A stretch of 64,000 nt of DNA from Saccharicrinis sp050589685 (GTDB lineage: Bacteria > Bacteroidota > Bacteroidia > Bacteroidales > Marinilabiliaceae). Within the stretch, counting starts at the first letter, position 1, and each line of letters begins with the position of its first letter. Where the stretch lies: NCBI RefSeq assembly GCF_050589685.1, contig NZ_JBNGOS010000004.1:124001-188000 (forward strand), given 5' to 3'. This document shows, piece after piece, positions 53,407-62,532 of the stretch. The notes below the pieces were generated by a model. That model was not told the DNA's origin. It searched no databases and saw only the letters and a program-made list of their open reading frames with translations. A program made the position numbers and the translations under genes.

Positions 53407-54057
53407 CTATTTGGGATCAATGCTTTGCATGCGGTTAAACATAACCGCCAAATGTGCATACAACGAAGTGTCCTGGATCACAACGTTTTCTTCGAGGCGA
53501 ATTCGGATGGGCGTAAAGTTCCAAATGCCTTTGATACCGCCTTCCGCCATGGTTTGCGCAACACTCTGAGCGAATTCGGCAGGTACGGTGAGTATACCTA
53601 CTTCCACGTTTTTATCCTGCATATTCTGAAATTCATCCACATGGTAAATGGGTACACCCTCGATTTTACGGCCAATTATTTTAGGGTCGATATCAAAGGC
53701 AGCGACTATTTTAAGGCCGTACTGATTTAAACCATGGTCGTGCAGTAATGCATTTCCCAAACTTCCGGCACCAAACAAATAGGCTTTGTCCAAAGAACGA
53801 AAACCCAGAAAATCTTCCAAGACGTCAATAAGCGCAATTACCTCGTATCCAACTCTTGTTTTTCCAACTATGCTGGTGTATGATAGGTCCTTAGTTACCT
53901 GGGTAGGATCTACACCCATGTCACGGGCTATATGAGTCGAAGATACAAATTCCTGATTTCTTCGCTTGGCAAGTTTTAGGTAAGCCAAATAAACTGGCAA
54001 CCTACGCAACGATGGTTCCGGTACTAATCCTTCCTTTTTTTTGTTAACTGATGTCAT
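53407..54057 (-). CDS. rex: Redox-sensing transcriptional repressor Rex
   Basis: 216 residues. The N-terminal winged helix (RRLPVYLAYLKLA, SSTHIARDMGVDPTQVTKDLSY) has the residues that read the Rex box. The Rossmann domain with GAGSLGNALL binds NADH/NAD+, followed by GVPIYHVDE and IWNFTPIRI. It represses fermentation and respiration genes when NAD+ is high. A -7 element lies 85 nt upstream at 54142-54149. No TTGTGAA..TTCACAA operator was seen nearby, so autoregulation is not supported here. Confidence 0.95.
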   Translation of the reverse strand: MTSVNKKKEGLVPEPSLRRLPVYLAYLKLAKRRNQEFVSSTHIARDMGVDPTQVTKDLSYTSIVGKTRVGYEVIALIDVLEDFLGFRSLDKAYLFGAGSLGNALLHDHGLNQYGLKIVAAFDIDPKIIGRKIEGVPIYHVDEFQNMQDKNVEVGILTVPAEFAQSVAQTMAEGGIKGIWNFTPIRIRLEENVVIQDTSLYAHLAVMFNRMQSIDPK

Positions 54058-54141
54058 TGGTTATTAATTGCTTGTTGTTTGGTTTCAACTGACTTGTTGT
54101 CAGGTAAAATAAGCCGTGCGATCGGCTTGAAAATCTAAGTT

Positions 54142-54149
54142 CAAAAGTA
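54142..54149 (-). promoter_or_regulatory. -7 element of the rex promoter
   Basis: On the minus strand TACTTTTG matches TAnnTTTG, 85 nt before ATG 54057. Confidence 0.45.
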
Positions 54150-54301
54150 GATAAGTTTTCTATTAAAGAAAATATTCCGTAATAAATATTTTTCCTATTT
54201 TGACTTAAAGCCGATATTTAAAAGCGTTCTACATAATGGATTGAGTAGGACAAATACAATTTGGCATGTGTTTTGCGTATTTCAGAATCGGAATCAAAAC
54301 A

Positions 54302-54544
54302 ATGAATGTTATGAGCGATTTTACAAAGGCAGAGAAAATAGCTGTCAGATATTTGATAGAATGGGGGCAATATGGGGACGTGGAATTTCCGGACTCTATT
54401 GTCACGTCATATTTCGATTTGTTTTCGGGAACGGAAGGAGAACAGCAAAAAGCTGTTAAACAATTGTGTGGGCATGTAAAAGGATTATTGGGAGAGGAAA
54501 AATCAAGGGAAGTGGAGAAGCAACTTCTTTCGTGTATTATTTAG
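54302..54544 (+). CDS. Small conserved-looking protein of unknown function
   Basis: 80 residues from ATG 54302 (MNVMSDFTKAEKIAVRYL); ATG 54311 is also possible, and an ATG at 54266 would add a non-helical leader. The protein is acidic and helical with no signal, membrane segment or metal motif (EWGQYGDVEFPDSIVTSYF, AVKQLCGHVKGLLGEEKS). It has its own terminator 30 nt downstream, which supports a real gene. I do not recognise the family. Confidence 0.6.
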   Translation: MNVMSDFTKAEKIAVRYLIEWGQYGDVEFPDSIVTSYFDLFSGTEGEQQKAVKQLCGHVKGLLGEEKSREVEKQLLSCII

Positions 54545-54574
54545 GAAAAAAATAAAAATATAGTTTTAAAAAAG

Positions 54575-54606
54575 AGGATGTTGCAGCGTAACATCCTTTT
54601 TTTTTG
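54575..54606 (+). terminator. Terminator after the small gene
   Basis: AGGATGTT / AACATCCT (54575-54582 and 54590-54597) with a 7-nt loop and a run of nine or more T. The following 54607-54853 contains no gene I can support. Confidence 0.85.
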
Positions 54607-54853
54607 GATATACTTTCCGACGCCAGTTCCGGGTTCTAATCGTGCAAAATATGAAAGTTATATTTATGTCAAGATTATATTATAATTGCGACAATCGACC
54701 GGATTTTTAAGATCCTGTATTGACTGGATAAGTAATGTCACAGAATAGCTGGCTTGCATGCTTAACAGACAATGAAATGAGTTAGGTGATTATGACAAAT
54801 CCCTCGATTCGTTAAAATATTTTTCTTTACTTTATATTTTAAAATAGTATTAC

Positions 54854-55312
54854 ATGGCCCAAGAAGTAGAACGTAAGTTTCTCGTTTCAGATACTCCCTC
54901 TTTTTTGAATAAGATACCTTATCAGCCAATCCGGCAAGGGTATATCGCATCAGAAGATGGAGGGAATGAAGTTAGGGTGCGGGAAAAGGGAGAAAATCAT
55001 TGGTTGACGGTTAAATCTTCTGGCGAACTGACCCGCATCGAAGTCGAAATCCCCATTTCCAAGGCGCATTTTGACCAGCTTTGGACTTTGACCGAACATC
55101 GTCGCATAGAAAAACACAGACACCTAATAAATGATGAGGGAAGGATTATTGAGATAGACGTATTTCAGGGCAGTTTAGAAGGTTTGGTGTTGGCTGAAAT
55201 TGAATTTGATTCCATTGAAAAGGCCGATTCTTATGCACCGCCATCTTGGATGGGGAAGGAGGTTACATACGACGCGAATTTCAAGAACCGTAATTTGGCT
55301 TTAAAGGGGTAA
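54854..55312 (+). CDS. CYTH domain protein (triphosphate tunnel metalloenzyme)
   Basis: 152 residues. The ExExK motif E4-V-E6-R-K8 opens the protein (AQEVERKFLV), and tunnel strands follow: GNEVRVREKG, HWLTVKSSG, TRIEVEIPI, RIIEIDVFQG, LVLAEIEF. This is the compact single-domain CYTH type, often an inorganic triphosphatase and sometimes an adenylate cyclase-like enzyme. Metal-dependent phosphohydrolase activity is likely; the substrate is not defined. It stands upstream of the ABC exporter, 64 nt apart. Confidence 0.9.
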   Translation: MAQEVERKFLVSDTPSFLNKIPYQPIRQGYIASEDGGNEVRVREKGENHWLTVKSSGELTRIEVEIPISKAHFDQLWTLTEHRRIEKHRHLINDEGRIIEIDVFQGSLEGLVLAEIEFDSIEKADSYAPPSWMGKEVTYDANFKNRNLALKG

Positions 55313-55376
55313 CAGTTTTAAAACAAACTTCCGGTTAAATTGTCTATTTGATATATTATTAGATTAACAGGAGGTA

Positions 55377-57164
55377 ATGGCAAAAATAGATACATCAAAC
55401 GTCCCCAAAGGGAAACTTGACAGGAACGGCATTGCCAGTGCCTTGAGATTGTATAAATATATAAAACCTTATCGGATACAGTATATCCTGGGTATGATCT
55501 TTTTGTTGGGTTCCAGCCTGGCTAGCCTGGCTTTTCCGAAATTATTGGGTGATTTGGTAAATGCGGGAAATAACACTACGCTAGGGCTGGATTTAAATCA
55601 AACTGCCTTGCTGATTGCGGGCATATTGATACTTCAAGCCATCTTTTCCTATTTTCGTATCATATTATTTGTGAATGTTACAGAGCGGTCGTTGGCGGCC
55701 TTGCGCCTGGCCAGCTATCGTCATCTGATTAAACTCCCTTTGCGCTTTTTCGAGAAAAGAAGGGTAGGGGAGTTGAACAGCCGTATTTCTGCCGATGTTG
55801 CCCTTTTGCAGGAAACCATGACCACCACATTGGCCGAATTCATCCGACAAATTGTGGTTATCATTGGAGGAATTGCGCTGTTGGCCATCACCTCTATTCA
55901 GCTTACGGGTTTTATGTTGATAGTCTTACCACCCGCCATGGTTTTTGCCCGCTTCTTCGGGAAGTTTATCCGTAAATTCTCAAAAGAGGTTCAGACAAAG
56001 GTGGCAGACTCAAATACCATAGTGGAAGAAACCTTGCAAGGAATCCAGAGCGTAAAGGCCTTCACCAACGAATTTGTGGAAATAGCCCGATATAAAAAAA
56101 AGACCAAAGAGATTGCCGATTTAGGCATGACCAGCGGTAAATACCGCGGGGCTTTTTCATCTTTTATAATTTTAGGACTGTTTGGTGCCATATCTGCTGT
56201 GGTTTGGAAAGGGTCCGTGTTATTGCAAAAGGGCGAAATGGTGGCAGGGGATTTGTTTTCCTTTGTGATCTATTCCGTATTTGTGGGAGGTACTATCGGA
56301 GGATTGGCAACCGTTTATGCCAATATTCAAAAGTTTATCGGCGCTACCGAAGACCTCTTCAAGATTTATGATGAAGAACCCGAGGATATTCAGGAATTAA
56401 GTGAAGTTGATCCGAAATTTAAAATGCATGGAAAAATAAAGCTGAGCAACTTAAATTTTGCCTATCCTTCCCGCAAAGAACAAGCGGTTCTGAAAAACAT
56501 CAATCTACAAATTGAAAGTAACAAAATGATTGCCTTGGTAGGGCCCAGTGGAGCCGGTAAAAGTACCTTAGCCTCTTTGTTATTAATGCTGCATCGGCCG
56601 CCTCAAAACACCATGTTTTTCGATCAGGTGGATAGTTACGACTTTCCACTGTCAGCATTGAGGAGGCAGATTTCTTTAGTTCCACAAGATATCTTTCTGT
56701 TTGGAGGAAGTATTGGCGAAAACATAGCCTATGGAAAGCCTGACGCCAGTGTTCAAGAGATTTATGAAGCAGCAAAAAACGCCAACGCCCTGGAATTTAT
56801 AGAGCGTTTTCCCGAAAAGTTTGACACCATTGTGGGCGAACGGGGCACTCAACTTTCCGGAGGTCAGCGGCAGAGAATAGCCATAGCACGTGCCATTTTA
56901 AACGATCCGAAGATTCTGATTTTAGATGAGGCGACCTCTTCCCTTGATTCCGAATCGGAAAAACTGGTGCAAGAAGCGCTGGAAAAGTTGATGATTGGAC
57001 GCACATCCATAGTCATTGCCCACCGTTTGTCCACCATCCGAAAAGCCGATGAAATTGTGGTATTGGAACAAGGCCGGATAGTAGAACAAGGCACACATGA
57101 ATCGCTGATGAAGGTGCTCAATGGCAAGTACAAAAAGCTGATAGAGCTGCAGTACTCGGCATAG
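55377..57164 (+). CDS. ABC exporter, fused permease and ATPase (ABCB/MsbA-like)
   Basis: 595 residues: six membrane helices (about 30-330), then an ATPase domain with Walker A GPSGAGKS, LVPQDIFLFGGSIGENIAYG, signature LSGGQRQRIAIARAI, Walker B ILILDEATSSLDSES and IAHRLS. All motifs are intact. A half-transporter that works as a homodimer exporting lipids, peptides or drugs. The Shine-Dalgarno aggagg ends only 2 nt before the ATG, an unusually short spacing. The TAP/ABCB-like SRKEQAVLKNI A-loop neighbourhood suggests the ABCB group; the substrate is unknown. Confidence 0.93.
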   Translation: MAKIDTSNVPKGKLDRNGIASALRLYKYIKPYRIQYILGMIFLLGSSLASLAFPKLLGDLVNAGNNTTLGLDLNQTALLIAGILILQAIFSYFRIILFVNVTERSLAALRLASYRHLIKLPLRFFEKRRVGELNSRISADVALLQETMTTTLAEFIRQIVVIIGGIALLAITSIQLTGFMLIVLPPAMVFARFFGKFIRKFSKEVQTKVADSNTIVEETLQGIQSVKAFTNEFVEIARYKKKTKEIADLGMTSGKYRGAFSSFIILGLFGAISAVVWKGSVLLQKGEMVAGDLFSFVIYSVFVGGTIGGLATVYANIQKFIGATEDLFKIYDEEPEDIQELSEVDPKFKMHGKIKLSNLNFAYPSRKEQAVLKNINLQIESNKMIALVGPSGAGKSTLASLLLMLHRPPQNTMFFDQVDSYDFPLSALRRQISLVPQDIFLFGGSIGENIAYGKPDASVQEIYEAAKNANALEFIERFPEKFDTIVGERGTQLSGGQRQRIAIARAILNDPKILILDEATSSLDSESEKLVQEALEKLMIGRTSIVIAHRLSTIRKADEIVVLEQGRIVEQGTHESLMKVLNGKYKKLIELQYSA

Positions 57165-57266
57165 GCAAGAAGGTGAGATGATGAGATGATGAGTAAAGCG
57201 TAGGCTTCGGAAGTAATGAAGGCACGGAGGAATGTTGTAATGGAGGAATGTCTGTAATCGAATATT
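57165..57266. repeat. Short tandem repeats after the ABC exporter
   Basis: gatgagat is repeated near 57175-57190, and GGAGGAATGT followed by tGTAAT / ctGTAAT occurs twice near 57228-57258. They are small direct repeats in a 100-nt spacer, probably slippage products. Confidence 0.4.
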
Positions 57267-57905
57267 ATGAATCATAAAGTTGACAAATATCTTGCTGATG
57301 GTTGTTTGCGCTGCCCACTTGGAGGTACTTCCGGTTGTAAAGTTCATCAATGGCCGGAAGAATTGAGTTTGTTAAGGGCGGTTGTGCTTGAATGTGGGTT
57401 AACTGAGGAATTAAAATGGGGTGTCCCATGCTATACTTTTCAGAACAAAAACGTTTTAATGGTAAGTGCATTGAGGGATTTTTGTGCGATTAGTTTTTTC
57501 AAGGGAACTTTACTGAAAGATGCCCATCATATTCTTGTCGCACCCGGCGATAATTCACGGGCTGTCCGATATGTTAAGTTTAATGACACTCAGGGAATTA
57601 TAGAGCGCGAAGCTATTCTTAAGGCCTACATCTATGAAGCCATTGAAATTGAAAAGGCCGGATTGAAAGTCGACTTTAAAAAGAATACAGAACCCTTCCC
57701 CAAGGAATTGGAAAATAAATTCGAAGAAGACCCGGTGTTTAAATCTGCTTTTGAAGCTTTGACAAAAGGGCGACAAAGAGGGTATATTCTTTATTTTACT
57801 CAGCCAAAGCAATCAAAAACCAGAACTGCTAGAATTGAAAAATGTATGCCGAAAATTCTCAATGGGGAAGGTTTACATGACAAGTACAGGTCTTTGAAGA
57901 AGTAA
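57267..57905 (+). CDS. YdeI/DUF1801 family protein
   Basis: 212 residues. The N-terminal DUF1801 fold shows LTEELKWGVPCYTFQNKNVLMV and CAISFFKGTLLKD; the C-terminal YdeI segment has FKSAFEALTKGRQRGYILYF, then PKQSKTRTARIEKCMPKIL. Cytoplasmic, no signal. Members are small stress- or metal-associated proteins of frataxin-like fold with no settled activity. A CPLGG..GCKV Cys pair near residues 17-25 is unusual and could bind metal. A second DUF1801 protein lies 1.4 kb downstream. Confidence 0.8.
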   Translation: MNHKVDKYLADGCLRCPLGGTSGCKVHQWPEELSLLRAVVLECGLTEELKWGVPCYTFQNKNVLMVSALRDFCAISFFKGTLLKDAHHILVAPGDNSRAVRYVKFNDTQGIIEREAILKAYIYEAIEIEKAGLKVDFKKNTEPFPKELENKFEEDPVFKSAFEALTKGRQRGYILYFTQPKQSKTRTARIEKCMPKILNGEGLHDKYRSLKK

Positions 57906-57939
57906 TTTGCAGTAACTTAAGGATTCCCATAATTTCAAA

Positions 57940-58023
57940 ATGTATGTAAGAAGCTTTAACCAGGATGATGAAATAGAATACATAAAACCAGGATTTGAAA
58001 TGATTTCGGAAAAATGTTTTTAG
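57940..58023 (+). CDS. Very short ORF, possible remnant
   Basis: 27 codons, MYVRSFNQDDEIEYIKPGF and onward. The composition looks protein-like, but there is no clear ribosome site and the length is marginal. It could be the tail or head of a lost gene. Confidence 0.15.
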   Translation: MYVRSFNQDDEIEYIKPGFEMISEKCF

Positions 58024-58054
58024 GCTTACTACGCCAAAAGTAAATCAAACAGCA

Positions 58055-58849
58055 ATGGCAGAAGACAAACCAAGACTCACAAGATTGACCTCTATCTTGA
58101 CACAGTTACAGTCAATGCATATTATAACGGCAAAGGATATTGCCGAAAAACATAAGGTTAGTATACGAACGGTTTATCGGGACATCAGGACACTTGAGCA
58201 ATCTGGAATTCCTATCATAACCGAAGAAGGCAAAGGCTATTCCATAATGGAAGGATACAAACTTCCACCGATCATGTTCACCGAAGAAGAAGCCAGTGCC
58301 CTCATCACGGCAGAATATCTGATTTTAAAGAACAAAGATCAATCTTTGGTCGACCAATATCAAAATGCCATAACAAAAATAAAATCTGTACTTCGCCTTA
58401 CCCAAAAATCTAAACTGGATTTCCTTTCCCAAAGAATTCAAGTCCGAAACAACAAATACAACCATAAAACCAGTAATTATTTGATGCAGTTGCAGTCTTG
58501 TATTGCTAATTTTCAAGTCGTACAAATTGAATATGTATCAATGGACAATAAACAAACACAAAGGCAAATAGAACCTTTCGCCCTTTACACCGCCAATGAC
58601 AATTGGATCCTAATCGCATTTTGCAGAATGAGAAAAGATTATAGAGCTTTTCGGCTGGATAGAATCCGGAACCTAATGCGATTAGATACGCAGTTTGAAC
58701 CTCACAACATAACATTACAAGAATACCTTGAAAAATGCGGTAGTAAAAAACATAATACCCCTGACATACCTTTGACACCAGGTGATTCTACATTTGTATC
58801 GAATCAAAACAAAACAAAAAATGAAAACAGTAATAATCGAACCTTTTAA
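58055..58849 (+). CDS. YafY-type transcriptional regulator (HTH-11 + WYL)
   Basis: 264 residues. The winged helix-turn-helix at 8-60 (TRLTSILTQLQSMHIITAKD, HKVSIRTVYRDIRTLEQSG) is followed by the WYL domain around 150-225 (VVQIEYVSMDNKQTQRQIEPFALY, WILIAFC, YRAFRLDRI). WYL domains sense nucleic acid or small ligands. Its last 29 nt overlap the GyrI-like gene, so the two are likely coexpressed and the partner may modify or supply its ligand. Confidence 0.88.
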   Translation: MAEDKPRLTRLTSILTQLQSMHIITAKDIAEKHKVSIRTVYRDIRTLEQSGIPIITEEGKGYSIMEGYKLPPIMFTEEEASALITAEYLILKNKDQSLVDQYQNAITKIKSVLRLTQKSKLDFLSQRIQVRNNKYNHKTSNYLMQLQSCIANFQVVQIEYVSMDNKQTQRQIEPFALYTANDNWILIAFCRMRKDYRAFRLDRIRNLMRLDTQFEPHNITLQEYLEKCGSKKHNTPDIPLTPGDSTFVSNQNKTKNENSNNRTF

Positions 58850-59291
58850 GGTTATTGGAATCTCGGTAAAAACTACTAACGAGAATGGACAAGCGGCCCA
58901 AGAAATTGCGAAAATGTGGCAACGCTTTATGTCGGAAAATATTTTTGAGAAAATCCCCAACAAGGCCGACGGTGTCGTTTATTCACTCTACACAGACTAT
59001 GAAGGAGACCATACTCAACCTTACACTGCGATACTGGGTTGTAAGGTGAAAAATTTAAATTCAATTCCTGATGGAATGGTGGGGAGGTCATTTGTCGGCG
59101 GGAATTATATCAAGACCAGCGAAAAAGGAGACTTGACGAAAGGTTTGGTGGTGAAACATTGGTCAAGAATATTTGAGATGAAATGGGATAGAAACTATGT
59201 TGCTGACTTTGAGGTTTTCGGGGAGAAAGCACAAGACCCCTTTGACGCAGAGGTGGATTTTTATGTGGGTGTAATGGACAAAAATGAGTAA
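58821..59291 (+). CDS. GyrI-like/AraC effector-binding domain protein
   Basis: 156 residues from ATG 58821. A single GyrI-like small-molecule-binding domain: VIIEPFKVIGISVKTTNE, IAKMWQRFMSENIFEKIP, VVYSLYTDYEGDHTQPYTAILGCKV in blocks, and FEVFGEKAQDPFDAEVDFYV. Stand-alone members bind hydrophobic cations or act as SOS gyrase inhibitors (SbmC) in enterobacteria. It overlaps the WYL regulator upstream and the DUF1801 gene downstream (8 nt), a compact three-gene unit. Confidence 0.85.
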   Translation: MKTVIIEPFKVIGISVKTTNENGQAAQEIAKMWQRFMSENIFEKIPNKADGVVYSLYTDYEGDHTQPYTAILGCKVKNLNSIPDGMVGRSFVGGNYIKTSEKGDLTKGLVVKHWSRIFEMKWDRNYVADFEVFGEKAQDPFDAEVDFYVGVMDKNE

Positions 59292-59661
59292 GATGACCTT
59301 GAACCTTGATGAGTATTACCTTAAAAAACCAGAACCGCAAAAAAGTTGTTTGCTCGCATTAAGACATATCATCCTTGGCCAGGACGAGCACGTTACTGAA
59401 ACAGTAAAATATGGGATGCCTTGTTTTTGCTATAAAAACAAAATGTTCTGCTACCTCTGGACCGAAAAAAAAACAGGCGAACCCTATATTCTGATGGTGG
59501 AAGGTAAGCACTTGAATCACCCCGGTTTGGAGCAGGGCACTCGCTCCCGCATGAAGATTTTTAGGGTAGATCCGTATAAAGATTTGCCGATTAATGACAT
59601 CAGGGTGTTGTTAAACGAGGCGATTGAATTGTATCGCAGCGGTATCGTTCAAATAAAGTAA
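59284..59661 (+). CDS. DUF1801 domain protein
   Basis: 125 residues. LNLDEYYLKKPEPQKSCLLALR, ETVKYGMPCFCYKNKMFCYLW and HLNHPGLEQGTRSRMKIFRV fit the DUF1801/YdhG fold. Cytoplasmic; activity not established. It starts inside the GyrI-like gene (ATGAGTAA overlap), so it is translationally coupled. It shares the YGMPCF / WGVPCY core with the protein at 57267-57905. Confidence 0.85.
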   Translation: MSKMTLNLDEYYLKKPEPQKSCLLALRHIILGQDEHVTETVKYGMPCFCYKNKMFCYLWTEKKTGEPYILMVEGKHLNHPGLEQGTRSRMKIFRVDPYKDLPINDIRVLLNEAIELYRSGIVQIK

Positions 59662-59693
59662 GCTGAGATTCAATCGAAAAGGTATATATGTGA

Positions 59694-59840
59694 AGCAATG
59701 AACTCCGGCGGTCAATCAAGGAGGTAGTCGGTTTGTTCAGGGATGTCCAAGACCCCTTCATTAAGGTTGAGGAGTTGTTCAGAGATATTCACGATAAAGA
59801 AATAAGGCTTACGAGAAAAGAACCGAGGTTCGAGGATTAA
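59694..59840 (+). pseudogene. Short coding remnant
   Basis: A 48-codon open frame bounded by TGA 59691-59693 and TAA 59838-59840 has strong protein-like composition (LRRSIKEVVGLFRDVQDPF, ELFRDIHDKEIRL) but no good start codon or ribosome site. It is most likely the 3' end of a lost gene. The remainder of the 59662-59958 gap shows nothing else. Confidence 0.3.
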
Positions 59841-59958
59841 GAAAAGATATAATGATGTTGAACAACATTACTGATTAAATTGGTTTTAAATAAGAGGTTG
59901 TTTTTGTAACTTTTACGGTATTCAATCTTGTTATAATCACAAACAAAAACTTACCATT

Positions 59959-60324
59959 ATGAACGTAATAAAAACATTATTTGCTACTCTGGTTTTAGTT
60001 TTATTAGGATTGTGTGCTTGCGATAAAAGCGAGAATAATGATAGCCCGGAGTTGATAGGCACCATATGGGTTTGTGATACAATCTATAGCGGGCTAAAAT
60101 ATTATTACCAAATCACCTTCAAATCAAAAAATGAATTTGATTACTATGAGGATGGATTTATCGAGTTAAATGAAAAAGGTACCTATCGCTACAATCCGCC
60201 AAAGATAGACATGACCATTTGGGGTATAACCATCGAAGGTTCCATTGAAGAAAACAAGCTATATTATCCGACGCTCGCCACTGACGATGTTGATGCAGTA
60301 ATGAGGGTTTTCACAGAACAATAA
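59959..60324 (+). CDS. Small lipoprotein of unknown function
   Basis: 121 residues. Signal MNVIKTLFATLVLVLLGLCAC with the lipobox Cys at 21. The mature part is beta-rich (LIGTIWVCDT, YYYQITFKSKNEFDYY, KGTYRYNPPKIDMTIW, ITIEGSIEENKLYYPTL), resembling the lipocalin-like small lipoproteins common in Bacteroidota. No family assigned. Confidence 0.75.
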   Translation: MNVIKTLFATLVLVLLGLCACDKSENNDSPELIGTIWVCDTIYSGLKYYYQITFKSKNEFDYYEDGFIELNEKGTYRYNPPKIDMTIWGITIEGSIEENKLYYPTLATDDVDAVMRVFTEQ

Positions 60325-60430
60325 TATAATTTAGGGCTCCATAGCGTTTTGAAAGGTATGGTTCGTTTACACGTTCCCTGACATTTCGTCCAGTAAACGT
60401 TGTGCGTTAATTCCGAGGAAATAACCAGAA

Positions 60431-61948
60431 ATGAAATGGAATAATGATATTATTATTGGATTTGCCTGCCTGCTAAAAATAGGCTTGCACCTATTAGCTG
60501 ATATTCATTCCGGATTTCAGGGAGATGAATTATTACATATTGATGCGGGAAATCACCTTGCTTTCGGTTTTATGGAATTTCCCCCATTGATTGGGGTTTT
60601 TGCATACCTTCAAAATCTTACCGGTTCTACTTCAGTTATTGTTCATCACTTGTTTTCGCATCTGGCTTCTATGGCAATATTTATACTTGCCGGAAAAATT
60701 ACACTTGAGCTGGGCGGTAAAACAAAAGCATTGTTACTGGTAATGACATTTTTACTGGCAGCTCCTGCCTTCACTCGAACTCACCAGTTGTTTCAACCGG
60801 TAGTTTTTAGCCAGTTCTTTTGGTTACTGGGGTTCATTCTCTTTGTCAGATTTGTTAAAACCCTTAATAAAAAGTATTTATTGCTCCTTGCTCTGACATT
60901 GGCAGCGGGTTTCTTGAACAAATACGACATCCTCTTTTTTGTGGCTGGTTTGATTAGTCTATTGTTTTTTAAAAGAACAAGAAACGGAATCCTTGGCAGA
61001 GAGACTATTATTTATCCCGTTCTTTTTATCCTACTGATAAGCCCTAATATTATATGGCAAATTATAAATGACTTTCCGGTTTTGCATCATATGAAAGAGT
61101 TGTACAAGGCGCAACTGAATGATCAATCCGCAACCAAGGGGTTACTAAACCTATTTATCCAATTGAATCCTTTTGCTATAGGCATCTATACAGCAGGTTT
61201 TGTGTATGCTGTTATTTTTAAAAAAGATGAACATAACCATATTGTGTCCCTCTCCATACTGATTTCGATTCTATTATTAGCTGTTTCAAAAGGAAAACAT
61301 TATTATTTCTTCCCTGCGTTAATTTGCCTGGTCATATTGGGAAGTGTTTGGCTTGAAATAAAAGTATTCAATAAAAGAAATTGGTTATACTGTGCTCAAA
61401 TAATTCTACTTGTTATAGGTGGTGCAGTTATGCTCCCTTACGGAATGACAATACTAAAACTGGATAGGTTTATTAAATATGCCCATATTAAAAATGAGGA
61501 GAATCATTACCCATTGCCGTTTGAAGAATTTTACTCTCAATATCAATGGAGAAAGGTGCTCTCGTCAGTGAAAAGAATATATGATGATCTGCATTTGGAA
61601 GATAAAAAGAACTGTGTGATCTGGGGGAAACATTATAAACAAGCAGGTGCGGTCAATTTATTCTCCGAAGAATATAACGTTCCGAAAGCTATATCCTATC
61701 ATGGAAGCTATTATCAATGGGCGCCTAATGATGGCAATCTGCCGGGTACCTTAATTGCAATCAGCAACAAAGGTGTGCCAAAGGAGTATTGGGAATACTT
61801 TTTTTCTACCGTCGAAGTAACGGACACAATATTAAATCCCTATGCAGATGAAAGTGAGGATGAGTTAACCACTATTTATATTTGTCGTGAGCCGAAAACA
61901 AATTATGCCGGATTAAAAGACATTTTCAGAAACAGAATATTCGAATAA
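60431..61948 (+). CDS. GT39/ArnT-like membrane glycosyltransferase
   Basis: 505 residues with an estimated 10-12 membrane segments in the first ~370 residues. FQGDELLHIDAGNHLAFGFMEFPPLIG holds the acidic D/E pair on the first periplasmic loop that defines GT-C enzymes of the PMT_2/GT39 group. A soluble C-terminal domain of ~135 residues follows. It should transfer a sugar from a polyprenyl-phosphate donor to a lipid or protein on the periplasmic side. No partner genes for donor synthesis are adjacent. Confidence 0.88.
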   Translation: MKWNNDIIIGFACLLKIGLHLLADIHSGFQGDELLHIDAGNHLAFGFMEFPPLIGVFAYLQNLTGSTSVIVHHLFSHLASMAIFILAGKITLELGGKTKALLLVMTFLLAAPAFTRTHQLFQPVVFSQFFWLLGFILFVRFVKTLNKKYLLLLALTLAAGFLNKYDILFFVAGLISLLFFKRTRNGILGRETIIYPVLFILLISPNIIWQIINDFPVLHHMKELYKAQLNDQSATKGLLNLFIQLNPFAIGIYTAGFVYAVIFKKDEHNHIVSLSILISILLLAVSKGKHYYFFPALICLVILGSVWLEIKVFNKRNWLYCAQIILLVIGGAVMLPYGMTILKLDRFIKYAHIKNEENHYPLPFEEFYSQYQWRKVLSSVKRIYDDLHLEDKKNCVIWGKHYKQAGAVNLFSEEYNVPKAISYHGSYYQWAPNDGNLPGTLIAISNKGVPKEYWEYFFSTVEVTDTILNPYADESEDELTTIYICREPKTNYAGLKDIFRNRIFE

Positions 61949-62532
61949 AAATAAGCATACAACAAAGCATAAAACCGTAATTGGCGCCCGTGAAACGATG
62001 ACACTAAATCGATTAATTTACTAAATAAAAAAGTAGCCAACCCACAAAACAAGAAAGTTCGAGCCCATTCCACCACTAAAGCTAAGGCGGCATGCGGTCG
62101 CTGCCATAAATTTGCCTTCTCTCCCCGGCAGGGAGATATGGGCAAATAAGGCTAATAATTTTCCATGTATTTATATTATATTTACAAACTGGTAACAACA
62201 AACACAATAAAAGTAACACGATGTCAATAGTCCGATTTGGTGTATCCCCAGAAAACTACCCATAAAAACACCCGAAGATAAAGATATTTCCCTTGTTTGA
62301 GGGAATGCAACGGGCAGAACCCCAGTAATTATAACAAAAACAATGACGGCATCAATAGTTGTTAAGCCAACTGGCGTTAGATTCAAGGTTGAATGATCAA
62401 AGATAGTAACTATCAATGTAAGATAAAATATCACATACTGTCGTCAAAACTCTTCATATCATAGATTATATGCCTTAATTAATACTTGGCAGGGTAATTT
62501 CGTGTGAAAATATTAATTATCAATATGCTGAT
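61949..62532. other. Gene-free region with a nested GC-rich hairpin
   Basis: ATTTGCC (62110-62116) pairs with GGCAAAT (62141-62147) around an inner TCTCCC / GGGAGA stem (62120-62125, 62131-62136). A plus frame near 62025-62150 reads like a translated repeat (KKVANPQNKKVRAHSTTK, CGRCHKF) but has no start signal. This looks like a dispersed intergenic repeat rather than a gene. The minus-strand frame at 62171-62434 is not convincing. Confidence 0.4.

Noticed and set aside
62171..62434. 87-residue minus-strand hydrophobic ORF
   Set aside because: No ribosome site, no recognisable family, and AT-rich sequence easily yields such frames.
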